Origin: Cryptomeria japonica
Taxonomy: Eukaryota; Streptophyta; Pinopsida; Cupressales; Cupressaceae
Length of the DNA stretch: 64,000 nucleotides
Assembly (NCBI RefSeq): GCF_030272615.1
Contig: NC_081408.1
Coordinates: 203,817,113-203,881,112, forward strand
Direction of reading: 5' to 3'
Position numbers and translations under genes: made by a program. Each line of letters starts with the position of its first letter. Position 1 is the stretch's first letter. Shown here one piece after another: positions 55,100 through 64,000 of the stretch. The notes beneath the pieces were generated by a model. The model was not told the DNA's origin. It worked only from the letters and a program-made list of their open reading frames with translations, and did not search any database.

Positions 55100-56962
55100 A
55101 TCTCTAGATGGTGATGGTCTCACAACAGATGTCCCAACACTGAGATCTCTCAGTGGATCATGTCTAGACGGCCCTGTCACACCTCTGCTCTCTGTCCTCG
55201 ACCAAGTCTCTTGGGATCAACTGGATCTCGATTGTGTGAAACTCTGCACTTGATTCTCCCTAGGCACCACATCCTCATGATGTATCCTATAGTACTTTGC
55301 ATCCCCGACTCTCAAAGCCATCTCTCTCAGGGTGTCTCTCATCGGGCCACCTACCGTTGCTCTCTCCAAAACCTTTGCTCAAGCCTCGACTCAACCCAAT
55401 CGCTCCAAAGTAGTATCTTGCTCTGTAGTCAGCTATGTAACCTAACGCTGCTAAGCCAACACCTATGTCTGCAAATGCTACACTGACAACTGTAGCGATC
55501 TAATTTGTGTGTCCTCCACATGTGTAGGAATCCACACCTACAAGGGTACCTGTTAAAGGATACTGCCTGTCCCTCTACCTATCCTTGGTGCTGGTGGAGG
55601 TAACACATCTAACCTCCTCCTCTGGGCTAGCCACTGCACATCCTCATACCCTCCCATCACTGCTATCACCTCCTCAACCTATTCCTCCTCCCCAGCTCTG
55701 ATCGCCAAACCCCCTCTCCCTCTATCCACTGCCACTCATCGCGCAATTCTCTCTACCTGTATTACCCTCCCACCACCATCTTCACCCCTCTCTCCTCTCC
55801 TCCTCATCTCCAATCTCCCACTAACTCCTCGCTGACCTCTACCACCCCCTCTATCATCTCGTCCATCCCCTCCAACTCCATCACCACCTCCCTCATCTAC
55901 CTCCTCATCATTATCAAATGCGGGAATCATCTCAGCTAGATTAGATATTCTAGCCACTACCCATGCTACGAAGAGTGCTACAAACTCATTCGTCATCCCT
56001 GCATCTACTATCTCTAGGGCATAATCCCAAATCTGGCCGGCTCTGTGAAAGAAATCCTCTACTATCGCTCTGCTATCAATCGTTGGCCCCCAATTTGGGA
56101 TATCCTATCTCTGTCGAGCATAAAAACATGCTCCCTCTAGCATCCCCTATTATCGCAGCACTTGACTATGCAAAAACCTCTCTATAACAAAGGGCGTCTA
56201 CCCTATTAGATATCTGGTCATGAAGACATAGGGCATCTCCATCCCATCCTCAACCCATACCTCATACCCTATATATGGTCACCAGATGACTGTATCAATG
56301 TCATCCAGTACTCTCCTCCAATGCTCTAGGTTGCTCAGCTTACACTGGACAACTATCCCTCTGTATCCATAGACGTACGTGCATCCAACAGGCCTATCTC
56401 TATCTACTAGTGGCCTAGCTATAGGGATATTCTCTCACACCCATACCTGAAGCAATGTTACACCAGCTGATAAACTACCATAACCCAGGTACACAACCTC
56501 ATGCAAATCCCTGTATAATTGGGCCAGCATAGCTGACCCCCATGCAAATCGGCGACCTTGCATCACCATATCCTCCAGCACCAATCCCCATCCCACTGAT
56601 AGTCCCTTTGACCTACGGTCGGGACATAGAAAGCCACCAATGAAACCTACTAAGACTGATGGCAGAGGAGCGTAATCCAAATCCAAAAACTCCTGCCAGG
56701 GGATCTCATACCCGCAAATAGTATCATCCTAAAAAATCCGACGTAGTACCTTAGTCCCACCCTCCTCCATCTTCTCGTAGGGAAGTAGTGCACCTACTAC
56801 AAGAATCCACAAAATCCGGTAGCAATCCTTAGGCGTCACTGTAATCTCGCCTGTCACCAAATGAAAGGTGTTTGTATCACTGTGCCACCTCTCTGCCAAT
56901 GCTGTCAATAAACTGTGGTTCCAATAAACCGAGGCATCTTTAACAAAGAGGTCAGACCACAT
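55100..56962 (-). pseudogene. Antisense plant-mobile-domain ORF of G1
   Basis: The minus frame from 56962 runs to about 55100 in one frame, broken by stops only. It contains LLTALAERWHSDTNTFHLV, TGEITVTPKDCYRIL, PWQEFLDLDY, LEHWRRVLDDIDTVIW, PYIGYEVW and TRYLIG, the order expected for the plant mobile domain (PF10536), then AGQIWDYALEIVDAGMTNEF. An acidic, Gly/Arg-rich tail follows (55890-55740) and a low-complexity end. About 620 codons. It is the counterpart of the antisense ORF of G2 and lies in the same place, though the two are clearly diverged. Confidence 0.78.
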
Positions 56963-57109
56963 CTATCAGTAATATCTCTGTCTCCTTGTGTCAATCGTGG
57001 TATCAATGACCACGGTCTCAGAAATTGCTCACACGACTGTACTACTCCAAGATGCTCCTATCAAAACAACGCAAGTCCAATATCAATTCCCTTCTCAACA
57101 CATGGATAT

Positions 57110-57400
57110 CAAAATCAAAATCATCTCAAAAACTTGAAAACTTTGAACAAATCTAGATCAAGTTTCACATCATATCAATCCATCAAATCATATCAACTTG
57201 TAATACAACTCAAGTTTCAAATCATATCAACTTGTAATACAACTCAAGTTTTCAAATCATATCAGCTTGTAACACAACTCAAGCTCTGCAATTCATATCC
57301 AACACATTCATATCCAAAACTTGAAAACTTTGAACAAATCTAAATCAAGTTTCACATCATATCAAAATCCAAATCAAATATATAATAACTTGAAACATCG
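57110..57400. repeat. Local direct repeats ahead of the G1 antisense ORF
   Basis: AACTTGAAAACTTTGAACAA with following bases occurs at about 57131 and 57319. CTTGTAATACAACTCAAG plus TTTCAAATCATATCA occurs about three times at 57195-57290. No coding frame is open here in the antisense ORF register. Confidence 0.75.
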
Positions 57401-57552
57401 CAAATCCAATAAAGTTATGTCGGAACTCATATTGGACAACTTATGACAGTAGACACACAGACGGACAATTTGCACCTATCTTGGAAGAACTAACTTCAAC
57501 CTACCAGTTTTCTTCATCCAAAAAATCACACTTTAGCACAAAAAATTTCCCT

Positions 57553-58009
57553 ATGCGCTAAACAAACTTGTCTACACGCTAAAAATATACTCATGCGCTA
57601 ACCTATGCTCCTCATGTGCTACCCAATCTACCCTATGCACTAGACAAACCCTACGTGCTACCCTTTTCTTCCAATGTGCCATCCAATCTACCCTATGCAC
57701 TAGACAAACCCTACATGCTACCCTATCCTGCTTTTGCGCTACCTATCTAGTTCTATGTGCTAGGTTACACCTACGCGCTATTTGGCTCTACCAATGCGAC
57801 CTCCTCATCACCCGATGCGCTAGGTCTATTCGATGCGCTACCCGTTTTACCCAATGCACTGCCCTGTGCACCTAATGCGCTAAACTACTATTATGTGCTA
57901 ATCTAGTTGACCTATGCGCTACCCTAAATCTTTCAGATGTGACCTAATTTGACAACCCTACACGCTACAAAATTTATCATATGCGCTACGAAACAACCCC
58001 GACGCGCTA
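57553..58009 (-). repeat. Motif array III of G1: TAGCGCAT cores on the minus strand, 21-21-18 spacing
   Basis: Plus-strand ATGCGCTA-type cores start at 57553, 57574, 57593, 57614, 57635, 57653, 57674, 57695, 57713, 57734, 57755, 57773, 57794, 57815, 57833, 57854, 57875, 57893 and 57914, with further ones at about 57937, 57960, 57981 and 58002. From 57593 to 57914 the spacing is 21, 21, 18 repeated five times, a 60-base higher-order period. Variants (ATGTGCTA, ATGCACTA, ACGTGCTA, ACGCGCTA) fit CpG decay. On the minus strand one frame reads as a 20-residue repeat with A-H at each core. Confidence 0.92.
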
Positions 58010-58570
58010 AAACATAAATTCCACATGAAAAAATTAAAAACATGATAAAAAATGACAACATAAAAAATCCAAAAGGGATCAAAAAGGCTGACTTATAGGT
58101 GGTCCATACGCGGCATGCCTCCGATACCTCCACACACGCTCGAATTGATGAGTAGAATACGGAATCGACATGTTGACTCTTATCCAAATATCACTATCTC
58201 CAAAGTCAACAAGCACAAATGAGACAAAACAATGCACTTTTCCCGTTTTATAGGGTGAATTGAAATTACGGTTTGGAGATTGGGCATGTATCTTGCTTGC
58301 AGTCTCCGTCTAACCCTAACAAACATTATAATTGGGAGATGAATCAACTTTTCGCATTCGACATTGACAAAATTTTAAAATGCAAACAAAATTATCAAAT
58401 TAAATCAAATTTTCCAAAATTTTGATTCATCTCCCGAAAGGGCATTATCAAACATCACTTATCAAATCTGGGGCACGACATGAAAATCTTAAAATGACAT
58501 CACACTGATCATAATCAAATGTTGACGACACATCATTTTCTTTGAATTAACATGTGCACACACGTCACTT

Positions 58571-58585
58571 CAAAGAGGGGCAAAA
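58571..58585 (+). other. Polypurine tract of G1
   Basis: CAAAGAGGGGCAAAA directly before the 3' LTR. Confidence 0.8.
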
Positions 58586-59935
58586 TGTAGACGTATAAAA
58601 ATGACCATATTCCTAAATGAATATTTTATGTTCATTCCTCTATTTAGTTAAATCTAATTTAATTAAATTACCTACATTCTTCTATTTTATTAAGTAAATT
58701 ATTAGTTAAATTCACTTATGTCATTTAATTGAATAAATCATTTTATTCAATTAAACCCCTTCTCTCTACTTTTAATTAAATTTATATTTAATTAATAGTT
58801 TACCCCAAATTGAATAAATCTAGTTTATTCAATTTCCCAAATTACAACTAAATTGAAATAAAACATTTTATTTTAATTAAATCCTTTTATTCCTCATCCA
58901 CTTGCAAAATCCTACATCTCCCACTTGCCTCCTAAACCCCCTTCTAGACTCTTCTAATCACTTCTAAATTAGCCTATTCCATCTCCTAAATATTGTCACA
59001 TCCCTAAGCAAGGGGAAGTCACTTCTCAAACCCTCAAAGTCTTTGAAAACCATTAAAGGCTCCAAGTCTTCAACAACTTAAACCTTGAAAGTTTTCCAAA
59101 CCATTAATAGTTAACTCAACCCTTTTACATGGTTAGAGTCTTTTTGACTAACTTAACCCTCATCTAACCCAAGGGTCTCATCAAGCATTCATTGCTTTGA
59201 CCATGGTTATCCCTTTAACCCTTGCACAAGAGTTTATCCTTTGGGTAAAAGCTTTATGCATTGGATAATCCTAACCTAACCTTAACCCTTACCACCTAGG
59301 GTAACCATGAGGTCTTCTCAGGCATTTAATATTTCCACCCTCCCCTCTCAACTGGTCTTATGTTGACAATTGTCACCATTTCATTGGTGAAAATTGTAAA
59401 CATGGATTGCCAACTTTCAAACTTGACCCTTGATTAACTCTTTCAATCTTGACCATCCATTGCCCTATTTTCACTATAAATAGAGCTCTCCTTCCTCCAT
59501 TTTCAAGATCCATGCAAGGTTTAGTATCTCATTTATGCTCAATTTTATCAACACATTTAGCCTCTTTTGTATTAGGAAATAGTCTAAATAAGCATTTTTA
59601 GAGTATTTTCTTTATCATTATCTTAGAACATCAACTAGTATATCATGTTAGGATAGTATTGCTACTAATCTTGTCATCTTATAATCTAGTTTACTTCATT
59701 TATAGAAGCATGCATAGCTAGGATGCATTTCATGGCAAATTTAATCTAAAGCATCCCTCGTTCTTGCATTTGTCATCCCTAAGCCACTTTGCTCAGTGGT
59801 CTGAGAGCAAAGGCATTGGCTTGAGGGACCTTGTGAGATAGAGAACCATGGAACCAACCTTTTGAAGTTGAGTCATTCTTCATGACTCCATAACTTACAC
59901 CAAGAAGTCTTGTGGGTGTGTGAGCAAGCCTCTTT
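58586..59935 (+). repeat. 3' LTR of G1, terminal 57 or so bases missing
   Basis: Starts TGTAGACGTATAAAAATG and matches the 5' LTR, with TATAAATA at 59475. Homology ends after GCAAGCCTCTTT at 59935, where element D sequence begins. No target duplication is found at this end. Confidence 0.88.
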
Positions 59936-60647
59936 GATAAGAGATTGCAACTCACAAGCCTATAAGGCAATAGATGACACCATCCCAATTTTGAAGGTAA
60001 TTGCTCCTAACTGTAATATAGACAATAAAGATTCTTTAGGACAACTTGATACTTTGTGTAAATATATCATACAGAACATTGAGAAAACAAAGGAAGAGAC
60101 GTTGAAGGATAAATTCAAAATTGAAAAACAAAGATTATTTGATGACCAGATAAAGAAGTGTACCAGGGATTTTGACACACTTCTACTGGAACTGTGTAAC
60201 TTATTGAAAGAGTACAAAACTCTGTACAAAGACACCTGTAAGACAAACTTTTTGACTGTAGACATAGATAAGAAAATAAGCAAGGTACAGGATGAAATTA
60301 ATAAACTTGCTAATAATTTTGTTAACTCACCTAATACATTATCAGTTTTTGAGAAAAAGATAACAAATTTTAAGGAATAATTACTTAAATTAGAAAGAGA
60401 AAAGGAGAGAATAGTGAATAAGGCAAAGCATCTAAGATTAAAACTAAGTCCAAGATTGGACTATCTAGCATCATTGCGGAAGGAAATATCTGAGGCACTA
60501 ATACAGGGACAGAAAACACTGATAGAGCATTTGCAGCATCTCACCGGTATAGCTAAAAGAACAGAGACAACAATAAGAGACAGTAAAAAGTTTATGGAGA
60601 GTATAGACTTGATTTTGGGAGATCTATTTCAAATTGTAACTATCTAG
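59936..60647 (+). pseudogene. C-terminal coiled-coil part of ORF2 (element D)
   Basis: One frame with a single TAA at 60378-60380. The protein is almost all helix: DKFKIEKQRLFDDQIKKC, LLKEYKTLYKDTCKTNFL, VDIDKKISKVQDEINKLAN, then RLDYLASLRKEISEALIQ and a C-terminal DLFQIVTI before a stop. VDIDKKI also occurs near the C-terminus of A ORF2. It is the best preserved copy of this part of the family. Confidence 0.68.
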
Positions 60648-60861
60648 TTACAAGGTTGAAACTACAAACTCTACTGACATCTTAACAACCTTTGTCATTG
60701 ATGCCAAAGGGGGAGTAGTGGTATGAGAAAATTCAATATCATAGGAATCATATGCTCAGGGGGAGCACACATTTTTGGTAACATTTTTTTTGGACTTCAC
60801 ATTTTTGGATACACTTTGGATATTTCTCATGAGTGTTGCCATCAATGCCAAAGGGGGAGAT
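60648..60861 (+). other. 3' untranslated region with duplicated polypurine-like sequence (element D)
   Basis: GATGCCAAAGGGGGAG at about 60702 and AATGCCAAAGGGGGAGAT at 60846-60861 are near copies; only the second abuts the LTR. A further CAGGGGGAGCAC lies near 60760. Confidence 0.75.
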
Positions 60862-61652
60862 TGTTGGCATATGCACACTCCAATGAGACATTGTAGGTGA
60901 TTGAAGGTTTTGTCATTGATGGCAACCTTACAATCCTATGGCATCGGCAAGGCATTACACCGGCATCAGCAGAACACACTCTACACCAACACTCAGAACA
61001 CTGGCACCGGTACAGAGAAAGGAAGCACACGGGGACATAGGCCGATAGGATTTTTGTTGTATTACATTTTGTTTATTATTGTAAAAACCTTGTAAGCCGA
61101 CTTGATATCATTGTAAAATGACTTATATATATAGGAATTCATTGTAGGACATTTTTATAAGTAAAAAGGAGAAAAAGATTAGGTAGACCTATTATGTGAA
61201 ATATAGGTTAAGGGGTATATGTAAAGAACAGAGTAGAAACCGGTACTAAATCTGGCGTTGAAGATGTTGTTGTAAAGCAGTACAAGTTATTGGATTTTTA
61301 TAATCCACATTGTAAGTAAGTGAGACTTCCCATTTGAGCAGTGAGCTCTAGGCACTTGGCCTTCCTGCATGTACAGGCCTCTATTGTGAGTAATATTCTC
61401 GTACTGGCCAGTAAGTGAATATTGTGGGTCACAAATCCCACTGAGGTTTTTCCCACACCGGGTTTCCTCATTAAATCCTTGTGTTATGTTATGATTTTCA
61501 TGTGGATGTTTTTAATTCTATGTATTTCATTATTTTTTGCATACCAGTACACTGTTATAATAAGTTCTGCATGTTCTAAGTTGAGAAATTCTAATTATTG
61601 GTTAGATATTGATTCACCCCCCCCCCTCTTAGTATATGTGAGTTTCCTAACA
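60862..61652 (+). repeat. 3' LTR of element D
   Basis: 791 bases, TGTTGGCATATG to TTTCCTAACA. Near its end it has GGTTTTTCCC with GGGTTTCC (61444-61472), the reverse complement of the block in the minus-strand LTRs, and a run of C in GATTCACCCCCCCCCCTC. The next bases are GTTAC. Confidence 0.85.
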
Positions 61653-64000
61653 GTTACCATGTTGCCATCAATAAAAACATAGTGAAACCAACTAATTGAG
61701 TGTCAATTTCCATCAATTTCCCACTTTGGCATTTATGGAAACACTCGTGTGAAAAAGGATCATGGTTTCATCTGCCAGTTTCATCCTACCTGCTCCCCCT
61801 AAGCTAAATATTCATCATTAATACAAAATACTCTATATTCCCCCTAATGTATACAACTCCCTCTTTTTATTTTTCACATCTATATCACTCCCCCTTTTAC
61901 ATGAGTGCCATCAAAATTTCAAAAAGAATGCCAAAGATCCAAAACCAGGATGAAGACTATATAATGTTCAATATCCAAAATATATCTTACCGGAGCTTAA
62001 TATATTTGAAAATATCTGGGCATTCTTTCTCCAAAAGCTCGAGATAAGTATTTGAACCAGATTTGAAAGTGCCAAAAAATAGATACCAATCCATTGAGCA
62101 TATGGGCAAATGACTCTTTCTCATCTAGCTCTGTCAGTGTGGGCTTTCCAATCATATCTATACACTCTTTCTTATGTACACTGAGTGAATCCAACTGGGA
62201 TTCATCAAAACTCTAAGACTTCTGGCTCTTCTTATGATTTTGTCTGTTTCTTTCTCAAGAGAAGAAACTTAGGCTTCCAAAACCAAAAATTGACCATCAA
62301 TGGATGTAGTCAGTTAATTCAATCCATCAAAATAATTAGCTATACTTGCAATTTTCTCACAGAATTCCTTAATATTCTTATTCAAATTAAATGTAAGAGC
62401 ATCTATGTTACAACAAACTGTAAATATTTGTACACTACTTCAAAGAATTATCTATCAATCTCAATTTCTCATAATTTCCTTTCTCTCAGACTCAATCATC
62501 TAATCGAATGTAGATCTTTTAGCCTGTGTGAACCTCTCCAGCACTTGTCAGTTTCAAATCTTCTGCAAAGATTGAAAATCCATTGAAATGTGCTTTGTAA
62601 CTGTCTTAAGCTTACAAGATGGGCTCGCTTCTCTATCAATCTTACACTCCAAGACTAGTCTATGCAAAAAAGTGATAGACTGACCAATAATCCCTTTATC
62701 CATAGATCCCTCCTTCATCAATTTCTGTGCAATCATCATCATGAGTTCAGTAGGACTCATCTTGGTTATGTTTTTATTTTCAATGTGCAAGGTGTCAATT
62801 GACAACAATGATGGACTCACTGTCATTTCCTTGGCTGATTCCTCTTTCCTTTCCTCTGATAATTTATCCTTTACTATTTCCTCACTTGCACCAGTGGCTT
62901 CACCACTTGGTGCAATCTTTGTAACTACTGGTTCCTCTCTAGGAATTGTAACCTTATTTTGTACATTTGTATCTAGAGTATTGTTGTCCTCAACATTAGT
63001 ATCCATTAAATTATCAACCTTTGTTGGTATTGCAAGCTTTGCATGTATATTTGTATCTACCAGGGGCTTAATTTACACTATCTTAATGTTTTTCAAAATT
63101 GAGGGTGAGGTACCCATAATTCCCTTTCCTTTTCCTTGAACCGGGGTGTTTGCAGTATCTATTTTTTATTCTGATGAACTAAAGAAACCATGGTTCTCTT
63201 CAAATAATTTATCCCATGCTTTGTGGGTCTCCTTGATTATCTCATTTACCCTTCCTAACATAAGTCTAGTTATTCTATGTTTGTTGTTAAAGGTTTTTCT
63301 ATCTACAACCTCAAGTGTCCTTTCCATCTCCTCTCGAGTAATAGAAACACAAACAGATAACAACTCTTGAAGTTTTATGTTCTTGTCTTCTTGCATTGCT
63401 GATAGTCTCCTAGCATCTAACATGTCATACAACTCTGCCAGTATTTGATCTTCAATTTCTATCAAGGCTTTCTTATAAATATCCAAATATAACAATACTG
63501 CTTCCTCTACCTCTCTTTGTTCATCATTATCTAAATGATCATAGTAAAACTATATATTCTTTAACATGCCATCCTTAGTGATTTCATCTACTAACTCTGC
63601 ACAAGTTTTTGGTGGAATAATAGTTACATTACCAGATTGAATTGTTGTATCAATATCATTCTTCTTCTTCCTTTTTGTAGTACTAGATGGAGCTGAAGGT
63701 GTTGCTTTTGGTTCTTGCTTTTGTGTTGGTAATTTGAATGTAACTTTCCTAACTGGTTTCTTTTTAGCCTCTACCTTGGTTTCCTTTGTTATCTTCCTTA
63801 TAACCCTTTTGAAATCCAGGGGTGTGTCATCCTCAGATGTAGATTCTATTGTAATAGACTCAATGGATACTTCTGGTTCTTTCCTCTTCCCACCTTTCTT
63901 CAGGACAACATCAATCAATTCTTTGATATCCTACGAGACCTTTTCTACAAACTTGCTTGCCTTTTCTTCCCACTTCTCTCTCTTCTTCTGATTGAAATCA
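61653..64000 (-). mobile_element. Element E: 3' part of a pol-less LTR element, cut by the window edge
   Basis: In minus orientation: ORF2 (from beyond 64000 to about 62000), a polypurine tract (61729-61716, CCAAAGTGGGAAAT) and the first 63 bases of the 3' LTR (61715-61653, TGATGGAAATTGACACTC), then element D. It belongs with A and B by its LTR start and ORF2. Confidence 0.75.
62000..64000 (-). pseudogene. ORF2 of the pol-less family (element E), middle and C-terminal part
   Basis: From the window edge to 62554 the minus strand is one frame with few stops. It has a Lys-rich linker (KKGGKRKEPEVS, KKPVRKVTFKLP, STTKRKKKND), then the conserved block VEEAVLLYLDIYKKALIEIE with LDARRLSAMQEDKNI (about 63510-63380) that aligns with A (IEEAVLLYL, DARRMNASNI). 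Further on come MSPTELMMMIAQKLM and FQSLQKI (about 62760-62560), also matching A (MSPAEKLMLI, FDSLKKI). Below 62554 stops dominate. Function unknown; the conservation across copies argues for past selection on the protein. Confidence 0.68.

Larger units (their letters stand above)
19866..59935 (+). mobile_element. Element G1: large Tat-type Ty3/Gypsy element carrying three nested insertions
   Basis: The 5' LTR (19866-21185 and 29202-29292) is split by element C. Then come a primer site (29297), a 3 kb leader with two motif arrays, gag (32412), a solo Copia LTR (34580-35640), protease and RT split by G2 (38025-50818), two RNase H domains, integrase (to 53750), an antisense PMD ORF, a third motif array, a polypurine tract (58571) and a 3' LTR (58586-59935) lacking its last 57 or so bases. 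Without the insertions it would be about 18 kb. The dual RNase H and the antisense ORF point to the Tat lineage. Confidence 0.88.
59936..61652 (+). mobile_element. Element D: 3' part of a pol-less LTR element
   Basis: Contains the C-terminal part of ORF2, a 3' untranslated region, a polypurine tract (60848-60861) and a complete 3' LTR (60862-61652). The 5' half is missing; the left edge abuts the truncated G1 LTR. The bases around the polypurine tract match element A closely. It is inserted in an LTR of element E. Confidence 0.78.

Noticed and set aside
1-64000. Host genes, tRNA or rRNA genes
   Set aside because: I found no intron-exon gene, cloverleaf or rRNA similarity. Every recognisable protein belongs to an LTR element. 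A tRNAscan and a protein search would settle this.

Overview
The window is plant nuclear DNA made almost entirely of old, nested LTR retrotransposons. I find no host gene, tRNA, rRNA or CRISPR array. Supporting signs are Copia primer sites matching initiator tRNA-Met (TGGTATCAGAGC), Ty3/Gypsy Tat-type polyproteins with two RNase H domains, plant mobile domain (PMD) ORFs, 5-bp target duplications and decay dominated by C-to-T changes. A seed plant with a large, slowly purged genome, perhaps a gymnosperm, would fit; that is inference.

Layout: 1-2794 is the 5' end of a minus-strand Copia element (F). 2795-5390 is the 3' end of a minus-strand Gypsy element (G4). 5391-11515 (A) and 11516-15626 (B) are two minus-strand copies of a pol-less LTR family. 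15627-19790 is a minus-strand Gypsy (G3) whose only LTR has a primer site on one side and a polypurine tract on the other. 19791-19865 is an LTR scrap. 19866-59935 is a large plus-strand Tat-type Gypsy (G1) split by three insertions: the complete pol-less element C (21186-29196) in its 5' LTR, a solo Copia LTR (34580-35640) between gag and protease, and a complete second Gypsy G2 (38025-50818) inside its reverse transcriptase. 59936-61652 (D) and 61653-64000 (E) are further copies of the pol-less family.

Three insertions have matching 5-bp target duplications: TAACT (C), AATAT (solo LTR) and GGCAG (G2). Removing the solo LTR and G2 with one duplication each brings the G1 gag-pol frame exactly into register (frames 3, 1, 2), which confirms the nesting. 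Most in-frame stops in G1 and G2 are single transitions from CGA, CAA, CAG or TGG.

Two results deserve attention. First, G1 carries three arrays of an 8-base core, TAGCGCAT and its CpG-decay variants, spaced at almost exactly 21 bases (or 21-21-18) with unrelated bases between. Two arrays lie ahead of gag on the plus strand; the third lies on the minus strand ahead of an antisense PMD ORF. G2 does the same with a different CpG-bearing core (GGACCATGGCGCCCT): copies in its LTR and an array ahead of its own antisense PMD ORF. Second, copies A to E form a recurrent LTR family without recognisable protease, integrase or reverse transcriptase. It encodes an ORF1 (coiled coil plus four or five CCHC knuckles) and a long ORF2 of unknown function with domains conserved between copies.
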